NCBI GenBank assembly: GCA_947095535.1
Contig: OX352773.1
Coordinates: 260,423,590-260,487,589 of the forward strand
Reading direction: 5' to 3'
From: Poecilobothrus nobilitatus
Taxonomy: Eukaryota > Arthropoda > Insecta > Diptera > Dolichopodidae
Length of the DNA: 64,000 nucleotides
Within the stretch, counting starts at the first letter, position 1. Each line of letters begins with the position of its first letter. The notes under the pieces were generated by a model that saw nothing but the letters and a program-made list of their open reading frames with translations, was not told the DNA's origin and ran no database searches. Made by a program: the position numbers and the translations under genes. Shown one piece after another: positions 12,395-24,404 of the stretch.

Positions 12395-12903
12395 TTTGTT
12401 TCACTTTTTCCGTCCGTCTAGATAATTTCAATCATGAATAGGTCTTATTAAAATGATAATGTTATCGAACTACTTTTTTATTTAAGTATTGCCTCTAAGT
12501 TGGAAAGAGGCCTATTTTCAAATGTTTATATTATCACTATTTTCTGTATCTTCGGAATGCTTTTAGTCAAAACCTTGTATTTTAAGAGAATACATCATCT
12601 TAGAAAAAATGTTTGTACTTCCCCTGCTTAAGAGTTACTTTTTGTATGAAGTCAATAATTAGCAATTTTTAAACACCTGTAACTTAGACAACTATTAGAA
12701 TTTATCGTAAACATGACATAAAAGAGTCAGTATTATATTTTGACATATGTGTTAACAATTTTTTTTAATTTATTCAAGAAATTGTCCCAAAATTATAAAT
12801 TTTAATAGAAAAGTAGTCCCATTTCTCAAAATGCTTTTTAATATTTTTTTGGGCTTTTAAAAACAATTGGAATTACATACTGCCTTGTTTATTGTATTTT
12901 TTA
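12395..12903 (+). mobile_element. HelD copy (decayed)
   Basis: Begins near a shrunken CCGTCCGTCTAGATAATTTC. It continues through the family's 'TATCTTCGGAATGCTTTTAGTCAAAACCTTGTATTTTAAGAG' block and the AATTTTTAAACACCTGTAACTTAGACA block. It ends with GGGCTTTTAAAAACAATTGGAATTACATACTGCCTTGTTT. The terminal hairpin has lost pairing. Non-coding. Confidence 0.6.
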
Positions 12904-13921
12904 GCTTTCGCTGTAATCAAATATCTTTTTTTTTACTATAAAAATCTTCCAAATATTTTTTATCCTTTTCTTATATTTTTAGTTAAAACAACAAAAAAAT
13001 CAAAACAAAACTATAGTAAAAAATAAAACTTTTCTTGAAACTAAATAACAAATAAAAAGAAAAATCTTAATTTTACTTTGGAGCACGTTTGGGAAAATTT
13101 TCTCCACAAACAAGTTAGTCACTCTTACGACTTTTTAACTTAAAAGGTTAAAAAAATTTTTTTGCGTAAAATTTGAATTGGAATTTAAAGATATCATTTG
13201 TTTCTGTATTAGTTTATTATAATGATTTTTTTTTAATTAAAATTAGTGATTTGTTCAAAAGTTGTTGTTTCTTTAAATTATATAATGTAACTTTGGTCAT
13301 TATCTAAGGTGTCTTTAGCCGTTATTTCTTTTTCATTGAAACAAAATCACAAACAATATAAACAGATCTGGCACATTTTATTCGAATTATTTAACCCAAA
13401 ATTTTTACTTTATTTTATGTCGTTTTAACTTTTATGGGACACCGTACAGGACATGTAATTGTATAACTGCAATAGTCGCTTAACATATGAAGTGCTTATT
13501 ACTAAATATTATAATAATATCTAAATATAGACTAACAAATTATTTGCGACTTGAGTATTAACTTTCAATATTATTTGAATAAATAAAAAAATTCCTTCTT
13601 TTCTTTTTCTAGTTTCTATTGCAAAATAAATGTTATGAACTTTTCAGAACACCATTTGAGATGTTAACAAATTGCATAACAATCGAATCCAGTTTACCCT
13701 CATAACAATGCAAATTTGATAACATTTAGCAAATCAGCATATTTTTCTTTCATAACTATCAAAATGGGAGGCCGAAACCTTTTCAAGAGTCATTTTATAA
13801 ATAAACATTCCATCAAAAGACTTTTGTCATAAAAATACATTTTGCCAAAAGACATAATATTGCAAAACGTTATGTTACATATAATATATAGGTATAGATC
13901 AATACGTATTTACTATTTTTT
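12904..13921. other. AT-rich spacer
   Basis: No gene recognised. From 13640 to 13870 there is a stretch with recurring TTTGCATAAC / CATAACAATGCAAATTT / TTGCCAAAAGACATAATATTGCAAAA motifs. These resemble the diffuse CAAAATCT/TTTGCCAAA stretches at 36900-37370 and 38230-38410, perhaps pieces of another old repeat. Confidence 0.3.
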
Positions 13922-14370
13922 AAATCCGTATAAACGTATGTTTAAGGGTATAATGAATTTACTATTACGTTTGTGACACCTTATAAGAGTCGAGCTAGAT
14001 GTAGGCTCAAAGGTATGGATTGTCTTAGAATCGAATTCCATGTCAATGTACAATAATTAAGCTATGTACGTTAGTCCGTCCGCACGCTAACTAATTAAAT
14101 AAAAAAGGTAGGAAGCTGAAATTTTTCTTACATCACTTTTGCAAAATTGCTGTTACGGTATTTAAATCCAGCATTTTCGGCCAGGGGGTTAGTGTAGCTA
14201 CCATACAACTCCAAAATTAACATTAATATATTATTTAGGTATACTGAACGTCTGTACTAAAACATCTAAAATTTTGTAAAATATGATCAACTTTTATGGA
14301 AACAGATATACTACGTTCATAAGGGTACCCTAAAGTTGACACAGTCGACTCTACTGCATTCTTTCTGGTT
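13922..14370 (+). mobile_element. HelB copy 2 (shortened)
   Basis: The 5' end is AAATCCGTATAAACGTATG...GGGTATAATGAATTTACTATTACG. Next come the core AGAGTCGAGCTAGATGTAGG, TACGTTAGTCCGTCCGCACGCTAACT, and a single internal unit (ATTTTCGGCCAGGGGGTTAG...). The 3' end is CGTTCATAAGGGTACCC, hairpin GTTGACACAGTCGAC, then TCTACTGCATTCTTTCTGGTT. It has only one of the four internal units seen in HelB copy 1. Confidence 0.7.
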
Positions 14371-15727
14371 TTTAAAAAAATTAAAAATTTCCAGTTTTTT
14401 TTAAAAATGAAAATGTTTTTTATTTGTCGTGTGACCATTTTTTATTAACATATCATTTTCTTATAGAATTCCTGTTTGTTAAAAGGCATTTTTCAAAATT
14501 TCCAATTTTATTAAAAGGAAATTTACCTGCTTTTGTACTTTTTTCTTTAATAACTTATTTTTTGAAACTCCAAATAACGTACTCAAAAACTTCGGAGCTT
14601 TACTCCGAGCTAAATATATGCACCTAGAAGCATATTGCTTTGCCGACGATAAACTGCGGTAGGGGTGATAGAAGTATTATAAGTGGGGGTAAAATTCAAA
14701 ACACGTAGAGATAGGGGAACAACTACTGATCTTAATCAAAAGGTCGCAGTATCATTTATAACTGTTAAATAACAATCTAATCTAATTTTTGTTTTGAAAT
14801 ATTATGTCTTTTGAAAAAGTGTATTTTAACAATTTTGAAAGATCCATAAAAATGAAAAAAAAGTTGCTAATTTTAGAACACTAAAAATAATAATATGTAT
14901 TATATAATATGTACTTAATTGAATATACATGTATAGTGTAATATTATGTAGACTTAACCATTTCATATAAAACTTAATTACTATTTGGATAGATTAAATT
15001 ACTATTTTAGATAGAAATAATTCTTTTTCACATTTCATGAATATTAATTTTCTTTTGGTAATAAGAGTATAAGAAAAACAAATCCTTATTTCTTTCAATT
15101 TGCGAAATAAAATGAATAAAAATTTCTAAAAGACATTTTAGAAAAGAGTATATTATAACTAAAATGATACCAGAATCAATAATATTATTTTCATTATCAT
15201 GAGCACACTACATGAGCACACTACAGTTTGTGATAAAGGATGTTTATTAAAGCATTAATATTAGTTTTCGTACATTTAACTTTTCTTTAAAGTCTAAAAA
15301 GTAGTTTCATTTAAAAAACATAAGACAACTTTTAAACCTCTTTTGAAACTTTGTTGTACTATTGTAGAAATTACGAACCATGTTAAAATATTATTTCCGG
15401 CATAACGGGAAAAAAATCAATTGATAAGATGTCTTTGTTTCAAAATATCATTGCGTTTTATGTACCAAATCCATAGTTAATTATAGATACTTATTGTAAA
15501 GATCGGTTGAGCTCTTTGTCTTTTAGCATTATATTATACAAATATTATTATATATTCAAAATATGAAAACTTCTGAATAAATGTTTCATTGTTATAGAAA
15601 AGATTTTGTGTTCTTGTGAACACTGTACATATTGTGTACACTGAGTTACCTTGACAAATTTCTAAATCGAGCTTTAAGCCTAATAGCCGCTGTCGCTTAC
15701 TCTTCTTAATATTCGTCAAAATATCAA
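14371..15727. other. AT-rich spacer
   Basis: No gene recognised. Minor items: a 6-bp stem hairpin TCGGAG-CTTTA-CTCCGA near 14592-14608 in a locally G+C-richer stretch (14560-14720), and a 14-bp direct repeat CATGAGCACACTAC at about 15200-15228. Confidence 0.35.
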
Positions 15728-15740
15728 AGCATTATTTTTT

Positions 15741-15937
15741 TATTTATTTTTTTTATGCATTTCTCACAGACACGAAACACACAGCCTGGATGGACAGGAA
15801 ATTACACAACATTTTCTGTTCAGGCGTGGCTGTAAATGCCGTAAGGGGGAATAGCTTTTACGACGTGTGTGGAACTCACACTGCCTCGGTGTTTACAGTG
15901 TATTATACGCTCTTACCCACTACGCCACCGAGATCCC
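15741..15937 (-). mobile_element. tRNA-derived SINE, copy 1
   Basis: On the minus strand the element starts with a tRNA-like head. The A box reads GGCGTAGTGGGTAAGAGC. The B box is decayed (GAGTTCCACAC instead of GGTTCGAATCC). A conserved body follows (CGTAAAAGCTATTCCCCCTTACGGCATTTACAGCCACGCC, then AATTTCCTGTCCA), then an A-rich tail. A 13-bp target-site duplication AGCATTATTTTTT flanks it (15728-15740 and 15938-15950), direct evidence of reverse-transcribed insertion. A SINE of this kind is transcribed by RNA polymerase III and moved by a LINE partner not seen here. Confidence 0.85.
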
Positions 15938-15985
15938 AGCATTATTTTTTCCTATGTGGTTTAAAAAAATACATTTGTTGTGGGA

Positions 15986-16076
15986 ACTGCTAAAATATGG
16001 AACATGCAAATGCATATGGAAACAAATATGGAACATGCAAATATGGAACTGCTAAAATATGGAACATGCATTCCAT
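15986..16076 (+). repeat. Short imperfect tandem repeat
   Basis: Repeats of AAATATGGAACATGCAAAT and GGAACTGCTAAAATATGGAAC occur three to four times in 90 bp. No function is evident. Confidence 0.8.
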
Positions 16077-16080
16077 CAAA

Positions 16081-16754
16081 ATTGTATACCTGTAGTTAAC
16101 TTTCTATTCTGCAATTTACTTTTCAAATTTCTTGATTAGCTTATTAATCATAAAATTAAATACAAATTAAAATATTAGAGAATAAAATCATTTATTCAAA
16201 ATATTAATATATTTGTCCAAACTGCAAGTTGGAGCCGGTTAAATAAATATTTGAATTTTCAACACCTTTAAACCTAAACCTTTTTACATTTTTATACCTC
16301 AAAATTAGTATTATCGTTATTTCAATATATGGCTATTATAGTCTTTTATATTATCTAATGTAGGTACATTTTGATTTTACTTTTAATTTTATTTGCAAAC
16401 ATGTATTTTTAACTTAAGTACCAAAAAATAACGGAACCTAAAAGTAACCTATAATATTTCTTTTTGATTTTGTTTGTTTTTGTTTCCAGCTAAAAATTAA
16501 CTTAAATAACAAAAATCTCCAACTACATATGATATAATATGTTAGCACATAAATTAGACAGAGAAAGAACAGCAAACAAAAGATAGAAAGTGAGAGGGAA
16601 AAAGAATAGAAAAAACAGTTATAATAAAAGTGTATATCAATTTTTTTACAACAGTTAGTAGTTTTTATAACAATCCATATTGTATCGTAAAATTGTTTTC
16701 CAATCCTTTTTAGCATATTTTCCGAAATTTTTTTAAAAATTTTCTTATTATCTT
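16081..16754. other. AT-rich spacer
   Basis: No gene or transposon recognised. A 92-codon minus-strand frame (16438-16716) is a Phe/Ser/Leu-rich translation of low-complexity DNA. Confidence 0.35.
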
Positions 16755-18557
16755 ATTACTCTGTTCGCCTGCCTGTTGCCTGTTTACAAAACTCTACTCC
16801 CATTAAGATAGAACATTGAAACAGCATTGATAGATAGAGATCTCATTAAAAATATCATATTGTGGAACAAATTTTTTTTTGTAGCTCTATCCATTGCGTA
16901 TAGTTAGTTACAAACTCACAAAGTTGAAAAAAGCTCAATTTTCAATTGTTTAAGTTTTCAAATTTTGCATAATATACTCGATATATAAACGTCGAACGGC
17001 CGCAAATTTTTTAAACTTTATAAATCATTATAAAAATTATACAGATTTTCGCAACTTGTTATATAAATTTACGGTTATTATTAATAACATAATTTTTTTA
17101 AAATGTTAGTTTCTTCATATCTTCACTTCGTATCTCCGAAACGGTTTTAGTCAGAAACTTCAAATTTTGAGACGAGGAACATCTTTTAGAATTAGCATGA
17201 ATGAACATTTTTGTACCCCAAGAACTATAAGGAGTTAGAAATTGAAAATACGCTATTTTTAGATACCAGTGCAAATTAAGTTAAACAAAAAAAATTAGAG
17301 CCCCAATTTTGTTTTTTTACCTATGTTAAAAGCTTTTCTTAATTACATATATAGGATTTGTTTAAACTTAAGGGAACTATACCGTAATTCTTCATAACGT
17401 TTCTTATACAAATTTTTAATTATGCCTGAGAAGTACAATCCCAATATGTCACCATTATCTTTTTAAAAATGACTATCTTTAGATACCTTTGTTTTTAGAT
17501 ATAACTAAAGCCTTTTTTTATTTCTTCCTGGAACAACAAAAAGTGCCAAAGAAAATCAAATTTTTTTTTTTTTTGTTTATGTCACATATTGTGTTTCTCT
17601 ATATTTTTATAATTTTGCTCTAGTTGCTCTTTATGTTCTATAATACAGTATACCTAATATGGGAACATAAAAATGTACACAAAAATCACTCAGCTTGAAA
17701 TTAAACTTGATGGTATTTTTCATCGGTATTAAGCAAAACAAAAGGTAATATAACAAATGGAACAATGGCAGAACAATAAATGTATATATTATGATATTGA
17801 ATAGAAGAATAAGCTTTTCTCTATAGCTCTTTTCTCATATTATAATATATCAATATAGAAGATATCTACACAAAAAGAAAATGATGATAAAGAAAATTTG
17901 ATTGAAAGAATAGAATAGATTTCAGTCAACAGGAGCTCAATTTTTATTTATGATACAACTTTGTAATATTTTCAATTTTAATTTTTTGATTAGTACCTAT
18001 TTTGAATTTATTGAAAAGTTTTGCTGTAAAATATTTTTGATGTTATGAGTAATTTGAAAAAAAAAAAAAATAGTTACAATTTGACAAAGGTCTTTTCTCC
18101 TGTCCACTCCAATCAGAAGCGTATGACATCCACTAAATCTCATTTATTATAATGATTTGATTAATGTTCAGTTTCTGGATTCGTTATGCAAAATTAGCAT
18201 AAGTTACATGAGAAAATTGTATTGAACGTTCCCTTTCTTAAGAGGTATTGAGGGTCGCAAAACGAAAATTTGCTTTTTTTAGACACTTGTAATTTAAGCT
18301 ACCGTACAACATTTTTGAAATTAAAATGCCAAAATGAAAGCTTCAACATCATCATTTTACATGTTATAATAGCTGTTCTTAATTATATAATAAGGTTTCT
18401 TTAAAATTTAAAAAAGTGTCTTTTGATTTTTTACAATTTTTTCTAAGCAAATTTACAAAATTTTATGCAAGTTAAAATATTCTAAATTGTTTTTATTGTC
18501 CTTTGGGGAATGTGCGCCTTTAAAAACTTTTCTACTTTCTACATTGTTTATTTTATA
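16755..18557 (+). mobile_element. HelD copy, long and decayed (possibly composite)
   Basis: Opens with a degenerate GTCC-type tract (TTCGCCTGCCTGTTGCCTG) followed by TTTACAAAACTCTACTCCCATTAAGATAG, as in the other HelD copies. Two successive internal modules follow (about 17080-17340 and 18170-18420), each with 'TTATGCAAA...AACGGTTTTAGTCAGAAACTT' and 'AGATACC.GTGCAAATTAAG' type blocks. It closes with GGGAATGTGCGCCTTTAAAAAC...TTTCTACATTGTTT. The region 17560-18060 does not align with the family and may be a later insertion or a decayed part. Confidence 0.5.
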
Positions 18558-18787
18558 AATTAAAATTATTTTCTGCTCACCATACCAGGTGTATTAAATT
18601 ATCATTTATTTATTTATATTTATTTAAATAATATTTCATATAACATAGGATAATGCAATAATACTAAAGCATGCAATAATACTAAATTTTGTAAGATTAT
18701 GCTTCCTTTTTATCTGTAGGACGCTTTTAAATAGAACTTTGAATTAAAAAAATTTCAGAAAACTTTTTTATAACATTTTTAATAATT

Positions 18788-18983
18788 TTTTTTTTTATTG
18801 CATTTCTCTGTGGATGTGGACAATGTGACAACATAAATGTGGACAAGAAATCACACAGCCTTTCCTATTCAGGTGTGGCTGTAAATGAAAGGAGGAATAA
18901 GTCTTACGACGTGTGTGGGATTCGAATTCAGACTCCCGCGGTGTTTACAGCGTATTTTTTACGCTCTCACCCACTAGGCCGCA
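18788..18983 (-). mobile_element. tRNA-derived SINE, copy 2
   Basis: The minus strand shows the tRNA-like head (GCGGCCTAGTGGGTGAGAGCG, with a B box close to GAATTCGAATCC). The family body TAAGACTTATTCCTCC...TTTACAGCCACACC follows, then an A-rich tail. A 13-bp target-site duplication ATTTTTAATAATT lies at 18775-18787 and 18984-18996. Confidence 0.85.
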
Positions 18984-18996
18984 ATTTTTAATAATT

Positions 18997-19271
18997 AAAA
19001 ATGCTTTAATTTCCCGGAAATCAAAATAAGATATAGCATACACTACCACAATAGCCACCATCATTATAACTAATCGTTGTTTTGTGTTGCAATGTATTGC
19101 AAAACAGTTGCTGTAAATGTAATTACGATTAGATTTCCAAATAAAGTTATAGTGGCGAATTGTTTAAATTTAGCTCAATTATAAGCTAACGCTTGCAATT
19201 ATATCAAGATACTGCTAAAAATAGCATATTAAATTTCAAATACTGTTAATTGCATTACAATGGCATATTTT
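18997..19271. other. AT-rich spacer
   Basis: Short spacer between a SINE and HelC copy 1; nothing recognised. Confidence 0.3.
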
Positions 19272-20040
19272 TATACCCTACACATTAAGTATAGGGTATA
19301 TTAACTTTCGTATGGTGTTTGTAACCACCAAAAGGAAGCGAGTTAGGTATAGACAGGTATATATATTCTGAATCAGGATCACCGCCTGAGTCGATTTAGC
19401 GATGTCCGTCCGTCCGTCCGTCCGCACGATAACTCAAAAAATAATGATGCTATCTTGATGAAATTTATACTGTAGGTTAACAATGACTAAGGTAAGGTGG
19501 GGATTGTAAATGGGCGAAATCGGTCCATGCGTTCGGTTACCTCCCATACAACTCCCAAAACCGAACAAGCATATCTTCGAAATTAATAAAGATAGAAACT
19601 GCAAATTTGATACCAGGGTGTTGTTTCCTGAATCCCTGATTTGCCTAAAATTTCAGATGAATTGGAATGGTTGTTCGGGGATCTCCCACACAACTCCCAA
19701 GACCGAACAAGCGTATCTTCGAAATTAATAAATATAAAAACTTGAAATTTGATATAAGAGTATTCTACCCTGTTCTGATGATGTCTCTAAAATTTGAGAT
19801 GAATTGGGGTGGTGGTCCGGCTGCCTTCACACACTTCCCAAGACCTTACAAGCATATCTTCGAATTTAATAAAGATAGAAACCTGAAATTTTGTACAAAG
19901 GTTGTAAAAGCATTTATTTTTTTTATCTTATATTAAATACCTAACTAAAATAACTTATGGATTTTTAATTTAATTTGAATTTTTTAGGTGTAGGGTATAA
20001 ATAAGTCGGTTGCGTCGACTTACTGTTACATTTACTTGTT
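19272..20040 (+). mobile_element. HelC copy 1 (closest to Drosophila DINE-1)
   Basis: The 5' end TATACCCTACAC folds against TATAGGGTATA a few bases on. Next come the core GTTTGTAACCACCAAAAGGAAGCGAG, TATATATTCTGAATCAGGATCA, GAGTCGATTTAGCGATGTCC, and a (GTCC)n run (19404-19424). Three tandem units of about 150 bp follow (19510-19900), with CCGAACAAGCATATCTTCGAA and TTAATAAAGATAGAAAC. The 3' part carries GGTGTAGGGTATA, the inverted partner of the 5' end, then the hairpin AAGTCG-GTTGCGT-CGACTT (20003-20021) and the terminus TACTTGTT. Open frames at 19510-19936 are products of the tandem units. Confidence 0.85.
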
Positions 20041-22957
20041 TAAATTTATTTCGCTTCTGAATAATTCAACTATTTTAGGAATTTATTTACTGTTTTAAAA
20101 TTTTATTTTCTAAAAATCTAAAAAAATAAAAATATTTTTATAAATTTACAATAGTGGTTGTTGGAGCGTTTTCAATTTGTTTTAGTTTAGGTAATATGTG
20201 GTAAATACCGTAAATAAAAATGAATATAAATTACAGATTCCCCAAATGGAATGTTTTTTTGCAATTTAAAATCTGTACAAATGAAAATTAATTTTGTCTA
20301 TAGTAATGTTATTTCTGTATTTTGAAGTTTTATTTAAAAGTTCTATAAATGAAATTTAAAATTTAAGTAGTAATTTGTATCCTAAAACAAAGCTTATTTA
20401 TATTTTATCAAACAGGCAATTGTCAATGTTTAAAAAAAAAAAAAAAATAGTAGAAGTATTAGAAGATTTTAAAATTTTAATAAAGAAAAAAAAATATATG
20501 GCCAGAAAAATATATCAATAATAATATTAAAATTTACTTCAGATCAGGTTATGGCATTGAGAATGAGATCTACTCATAAAAACTGGAGCCGTGAAATAAG
20601 GGAGTTATTTCTCGTTCAATGACCTCGGGGGCTTTATTTCGCAGAGCCTTATTTCACTGTTCCATTAAAAATATATTTGGAACAAGACATTGTACAATTT
20701 TGATAGCCATTGTACAACATAGACTAATGTTGAAGTGGTTAAATCGTTAGCCTTTTAATTGAAAGGCATTAGGTTGAAACCCCTCACATGTTATATGAAT
20801 GTTTTAAATTAATATCGTAAAAGTTTACATATCGTAATATAAATTTTATTTAAAAAAAACATTCGGAATCGGAAAATTATATTGTTTTTTATCTAGCAAT
20901 AAATAAATAATTCTTAATTAAGATAATAAATAGATGGGGCATCCATATCCATATATTTGTGCACATATATCTTATAATCTTTTACAATTTAACTACAGCC
21001 TAATAATTATCGGCTTAAAAAAAGTTATACTTTAACAAACTGAGTTTAATATAAACTGTAACCGATTTAAGCGATTCCTTATGTTTCCTAAAGGTGTTAA
21101 AAAGTGATAGTATAGTTAAGTATAACACAATCATCGGGGAAACAGATAGTTTTTGATTAGATTATGAAATTATTAACAAAAATTCCAGCATATTAATAGT
21201 TTCCATTTAATTTATTTTTTCGTAAAATTTTATTATTTTCATTATTTTCCTAATGTAAATCAAACCTCTAAAAATTTTAATAAATCCTTTTTTTAGTTTT
21301 TTTTTTTTTTTGTCTTTTTCTTATTTTCATTAAAATAATATGTATTAATTTCTCCAGATGTATTAATTGTTCAGATATCTCAATACAACAATTTTTCATT
21401 AGTCTCATGTTCATTTCAGTTTTTTATTTTCTGTTGCTTTTTTGTTTTTTTTTTTTACTTTTATTATAAAAAAATTTTATTTCAAGTACCCATGTATTGA
21501 TTTTAAAAAAAATTTTTCACAATATTTTTCATATTTCAATTTTATCACAATTTTCCTTAACCCCTGCCCCCCCTGCGTTGCTATATTGGTACTAAAATTT
21601 TTTAACTTACCTATTGTTTGGTTTAAAATCATGGTAGGTTTTACTACAATTTTTTTGTTTCTCTTGTATTTTTCATTTCCCTCGGCGAAAAAAAACTGTG
21701 TACAAAAGACATTATGTGTAGGTACTTACCATTTTTTGTTTAATTTTAAAATTTAGCAGATTTTTTTTTATGACATAATTTATTTTCTGTTTACAAGAAC
21801 AACTGTTTGTTTTGTTTTAACTTTCATTGATCCTATAGCAATTTCAATAAAATTTTTGAGCTTTTGATGATTTACCATATAGAAAAGTCAAATTGTATAA
21901 TCAAATCATTTCAATCAACATTTCTTTATTGAAATATATCTGTGCGCGGTTTTTTTAATTGTCCTAATATTTTTATGCTATTAATAATTACAAGATTCGC
22001 ATAACGAATAAAAGAACAATTTCAAATATGCTGTTTTTCATTAGTAATATTGAATTAATAAACATATACATATAAGTAAAATATTAAAATGAATAATTTC
22101 TATTGTTTAACAAAAAATCTATAGATACAATTCTAAATAATATGCAATGAATGTCACTTTTGTTTTATGATAGAAAAACGTTACAATAAAAAACAAATAA
22201 ATTAATAACAATGGAATAAATGGGTGAAAAATATAATAACTACTTATTATAGAAATGACATAAATTACAAAATTTCATTTTAATGTTTTAAATACCAACA
22301 GGGAACAAAAAAAAAAAAAAAAGGATATTATCTGATTTAATTCTGGTGACGTGGCATATTAAATAAAACTTTTCAAATTTAAATTATAATATTATGTATG
22401 GTATATATGTATTATGTATGCATGTTTATTATCACATACATATATATGAATCACTTGCATAACACTATAAAAAATTTTTATTTAGTCATAATTACAATGG
22501 AATTAGGAAAATTGTTACTTTATTGTTACTGTTGTTGCATCTTCTATTTTTATCTGGGAAAAATTAAGTTGAAAATTATTAAAAAAAATTAAATAAAAGT
22601 ATAAATAATTATAAATTTAGATTGTAAAAAATAATGTAAATTAATGTTTTTTATTACATTTATTTTTTTGTGAACAGTAATTTCGATACATGATGCATTC
22701 ATGTATAAATGAATTTCCTTTCAAATATTAAACTTGTCCTTGCAAATTATTAAATAATGTAATATTCATTTTTGTTGTTAAATTTACGAGGTTTAGTGAT
22801 ATTAATCAAAAGATTGACACTATAGAGTAGTAGAACGAACACAAATCCTGTATGAGTGAGTAGAGCTTTAATATGCTGAACACAACTCTTTTTTTTTTGG
22901 ATGATTAATTAAACTTTTTGAACAAGAGAAAATTCAGGTTAGAACTTAAAATTAGTT
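20041..22957. other. AT-rich spacer
   Basis: No gene recognised. It holds one degenerate tRNA-like locus (20725-20795) and a short inverted repeat GTGAAATAAGG / CCTTATTTCAC (20594-20605 and 20647-20658). There are long T-rich stretches around 21290-21330 and 21440-21470. Open frames at 21442-21756 and 22398-22592 are Phe/Ile/Tyr-rich low-complexity translations. Confidence 0.35.
20725..20795 (+). other. Degenerate tRNA-like sequence
   Basis: GAAGTGGTTAAATCGTTAG resembles a D arm. GCCTTT-TAATTG-AAAGGC forms an anticodon-like stem-loop, and TAGGTTGAAACCCC resembles a B box/T arm. The acceptor stem is not convincing, so this is a tRNA relic or SINE head rather than a working tRNA gene. Confidence 0.4.
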
Positions 22958-23240
22958 TTTAATCCTTAAACAACTTAAGAAAACATTTAATTATATTGAA
23001 TGGAGATGGATGTAATTTAATTATATGGAGATAGGAAGCTGAAGCTTTTAATTATGTGGAGATAAAAAGCTGTAGCTTTTCTTATTTATCTTTTAAAGGC
23101 TTTCAATAAAGACATCAGATTTTAAAGCTTGTTGGAACCAATATCTACAAGCCGAAGTTTTTCTTATTTATCTTTTAAAGGCTTTCAATAAAGATATCAG
23201 GTTTTATTTAAAGCTTATCGGAACCAATATCTACTCCCAC
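22958..23240 (+). repeat. Tandem duplication, unit about 85 bp
   Basis: The block TTCTTATTTATCTTTTAAAGGCTTTCAATAAAGA.ATCAG...GGAACCAATATCTAC occurs at 23076-23150 and again at 23161-23235. Upstream, TTTAATTAT(A/G)TGGAGAT(A)..AAGCTG.AGCTTTT is also repeated (about 23015-23080). Function unknown. Confidence 0.8.
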
Positions 23241-23492
23241 AAGATATTTATAAAAAAAGATAAGTGTTTCTGATAAATGAAATAAGTTAAGTGAACAGAG
23301 CGCTTAAAATTTTTGAAAACGAAATTTCGAAAACTTAGACAAAAAAATGTATATCGTGATTTTAATAAAAAAATTTATTTCCAATTAAAGCCGTAATACG
23401 AACCAGAAAAATAATACTTTCCTTAATAATAATGCGTTCGTTAATGATATACTAAATCTACAATATTCAAAAAATATATGTAAAATAGATAT
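23241..23492. other. AT-rich spacer
   Basis: Nothing recognised. Confidence 0.3.
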
Positions 23493-23955
23493 GTTTTAGC
23501 GACTTTTCATAAAAAATCTATAACTTTTAAACGGTTTGCTATAGAGAGAAAAAAAAATTATATACTCAACAGTTACAAAGTTATGAAAGTTCAAAATGAT
23601 TTGAAATGAAAAAAAATTATGTTTAAAACTCAATTTTTTGAAACAGCTTTCCAAGTCCTGTAATTAATACTTAATAACTTTTTCTCTATATGTAACCGTT
23701 TTTGAGATATAAAGAATACAAAAGTGACAACTGATTACTTACTCTAAAAAATGAATTTTTTTTATATCTCTATAGCAAGCCGTTTAAAAGTTATAGATTT
23801 TTTTATGAAAAGTCGCTAAAACATCTTTAACGCCTCATATCTCGCAAAGGGTTCAGAATAGACCCCCCGCTCCAATTCAATTTTTTGTTCGTCTCGACGT
23901 AATTCCCGATCACCCATTTCAAACAAGACCATCGTGTGGGAAACACTCTGTATAT
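23493..23955. mobile_element. Probable unclassified transposon remnant with inner inverted repeat
   Basis: The 54-bp arms at 23493-23546 and 23768-23822 are near-perfect inverted copies (GTTTTAGCGACTTTTCATAA and its complement) around about 220 bp. The outer side then runs through a G+C-richer block (23823-23945, with CTCATATCTCGCAAAGGG, GACCCCCCGCTCC and ATCACCCATTTC). It ends GGGAAACACTCTGTATATA, whose complement TATACAGAGTGTTTCCC resembles terminal sequences common among arthropod DNA transposons and related repeats. The overlapping minus-strand frames of about 60 codons may be residual coding sequence, but I cannot assign a family. The far end was not found. Confidence 0.4.
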
Positions 23956-24404
23956 AGTTATATGCGGCATTGCATTGACACAAAAAATCATTTGGCACAT
24001 AACATGGTACAAAATATCGTTATTTGGCTACAAAATCTGGTTTTCTAAGTCAAAATCTGGGTTTCTAAGTAAATTATACAATTTTTCATTATCGCTATTG
24101 TTATTGCAGTACCGCAAAATATTATATTTAGGTATATATGGATTTCATAGATATATAAAAATACAAATCATATATTAATATGGCTATAACCATACTTGAA
24201 TTCTACCTTGATTTTGAATATAACCAAAATTCCGTTTTTAAAAAATGGATGTTAGCTTTATTTCAAATTTGCTATTGAAGTGAAACGAAAAACGTGCATT
24301 TTTATATACATACATATATTAGGGTAAGGTATACATATACATTATATACATTTTGTATATATATATTATATTTGTTGTATTAAAACTTATTTTTAATTCA
24401 TCAT
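23956..24404. other. AT-rich spacer
   Basis: Contains a near-direct repeat of TAC/TCAAAATCTGGTTTTCTAAGT at about 24030-24070; otherwise nothing recognised. Confidence 0.3.

Noticed and set aside
16187..16369. Idea that the SINE loci are working tRNA genes
   Set aside because: The heads lack a full cloverleaf, share a non-tRNA body and tail, and have target-site duplications (see 15741 and 56146 entries).
19510..19936. Two overlapping frames with repeated PKTEQAYLRN / PNKRIFEINK text
   Set aside because: Translation of the three HelC tandem units; no known protein.
21442..21756. 104-codon Phe/Ile-rich frame that looks like membrane protein
   Set aside because: Translation of T-rich DNA; no recognisable domain, splice signals or start context.
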